A stretch of 6,604 nt of DNA, taken from Kiritimatiellia bacterium (GTDB taxonomy: Bacteria; Verrucomicrobiota; Kiritimatiellia; RFP12; UBA1067). Under the pieces are notes generated by a model. The model saw only the letters and a program-made list of their open reading frames with translations, had not been told where the DNA came from and ran no database searches. A program made the position numbers and the translations under genes. The stretch's first letter is position 1. Each line of letters begins with the position of its first letter. Shown here piece by piece: positions 6,361-6,604 of the stretch. Location: assembly GCA_017411125.1 (NCBI GenBank), contig JAFPNP010000056.1, positions 1 to 6,604 on the forward strand. The letters are read 5' to 3'.

Positions 6361-6394
6361 TTGAGCAATCCGGCCGCAAAGCCGGATTGCTCAA
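6361..6394 (-). terminator. Strong hairpin after trpA, possible terminator
   Basis: A perfect 14-bp inverted repeat, TTGAGCAATCCGGC / GCCGGATTGCTCAA, with a six-base loop begins five bases beyond the trpA stop codon. Position and stability suit a transcription terminator or an mRNA 3'-end stabiliser for the trp operon. No run of T follows on the minus strand (TTGGCATGG), so it is not a textbook intrinsic terminator. Repeat A copy 2 (6366-6387) is its core. Confidence 0.5.
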
Positions 6395-6399
6395 CGCGG

Positions 6400-6604
6400 T
6401 TACACGGGAAGGGCGGACGGGTCGATGCGTCCGGTTTCGCCAAGCATCTTCACAAGCGCGGATCCGACGACGAAGCCGTCCGCGACTTCGCCTATCATCT
6501 TCGCCTGCTCCCTTGTCGATATGCCGAATCCGGCGGCAATCGGCATGTTCACCGCAGCGCGGATGGACGAGAGACGATCCTTCAAATCCGGCGGCAACTC
6601 CGTC
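6400..6604 (-). CDS. trpA: Tryptophan synthase alpha subunit, C-terminal 67 residues (5' part beyond window)
   Basis: TrpA cleaves indole-3-glycerol phosphate to indole and glyceraldehyde 3-phosphate, and passes indole to TrpB through a tunnel in the alpha-beta complex. The visible part starts TELPPDLKDRLSSIRAA, the helix-8 region before the last strands. It continues AAGFGIST, the conserved GFGIS strand, and ADGFVVGSALVK, whose GSA segment belongs to the phosphate-binding site. It ends about 16 residues later in TAA (6402-6400), a normal TrpA end. The frame is open at the window edge, so nothing suggests truncation. Other trp genes presumably lie beyond the window. Confidence 0.93.
   Translation of the reverse strand, partial: TELPPDLKDRLSSIRAAVNMPIAAGFGISTREQAKMIGEVADGFVVGSALVKMLGETGRIDPSALPV

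Noticed and set aside
6137..6394. N-terminal extension of MnmG by 86 residues from an upstream ATG
   Set aside because: It would translate the promoter and the palindromic repeats, and no MnmG has such a tail; GTG at 6136 gives the normal N-terminus.
6173..6399. tRNA or other structured RNA gene in the trpA-mnmG gap
   Set aside because: No cloverleaf, GGTTCGAATCC-like T-loop or CCA end was found; the structure is explained by the repeats.

Overview
The window is a GC-rich bacterial chromosome segment. All five recognisable genes lie on the minus strand, so they are read from high to low coordinates. In transcription order they are: the 3' end of trpA (tryptophan synthase alpha); mnmG/gidA (tRNA wobble-uridine modification); a phosphomannomutase/phosphoglucomutase; a family-4-type glycosyltransferase; and an MsbA-type ABC exporter that runs off the low-coordinate edge. 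Long plus-strand reading frames are antisense shadows of these genes. No mobile-element gene, CRISPR array, rRNA or tRNA was seen. The organism cannot be fixed from the sequence. High GC, weak Shine-Dalgarno usage at two genes and palindromic repeats would fit a Verrucomicrobiota/Kiritimatiellota/Lentisphaerota-like genome, but this is a low-confidence guess.

Layout. 6400-6604: trpA C-terminus. 6137-6399: a 263-bp intergenic region with inverted repeats, two short direct-repeat families present twice each, a 14-bp hairpin just after trpA, and a promoter abutting mnmG. 4019-6136: mnmG, 705 residues, with a loop of about 60 extra residues bearing two copies of an 18-bp perfect palindrome 138 bp apart. 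3868-4018: a 151-bp gap with the promoter and ribosome-binding site of the mutase. 2524-3867: the mutase. 2476-2523: a 48-bp gap with a putative promoter whose predicted transcript starts at the next start codon. 1408-2475: the glycosyltransferase. 1-1397: the ABC exporter, ten bases downstream of the glycosyltransferase.

How they fit together. The mutase, glycosyltransferase and ABC exporter look like a small cell-envelope glycan cluster: hexose-1-phosphate supply, glycosyl transfer, then export of a lipid-linked product or lipid. This is inference from order and family. trpA and mnmG are housekeeping neighbours with no evident functional link.

The most unusual signals are the in-frame, palindrome-bearing insertion in mnmG, and three promoter candidates with extended -10 elements (TGN before the hexamer), two of which predict leaderless mRNAs.
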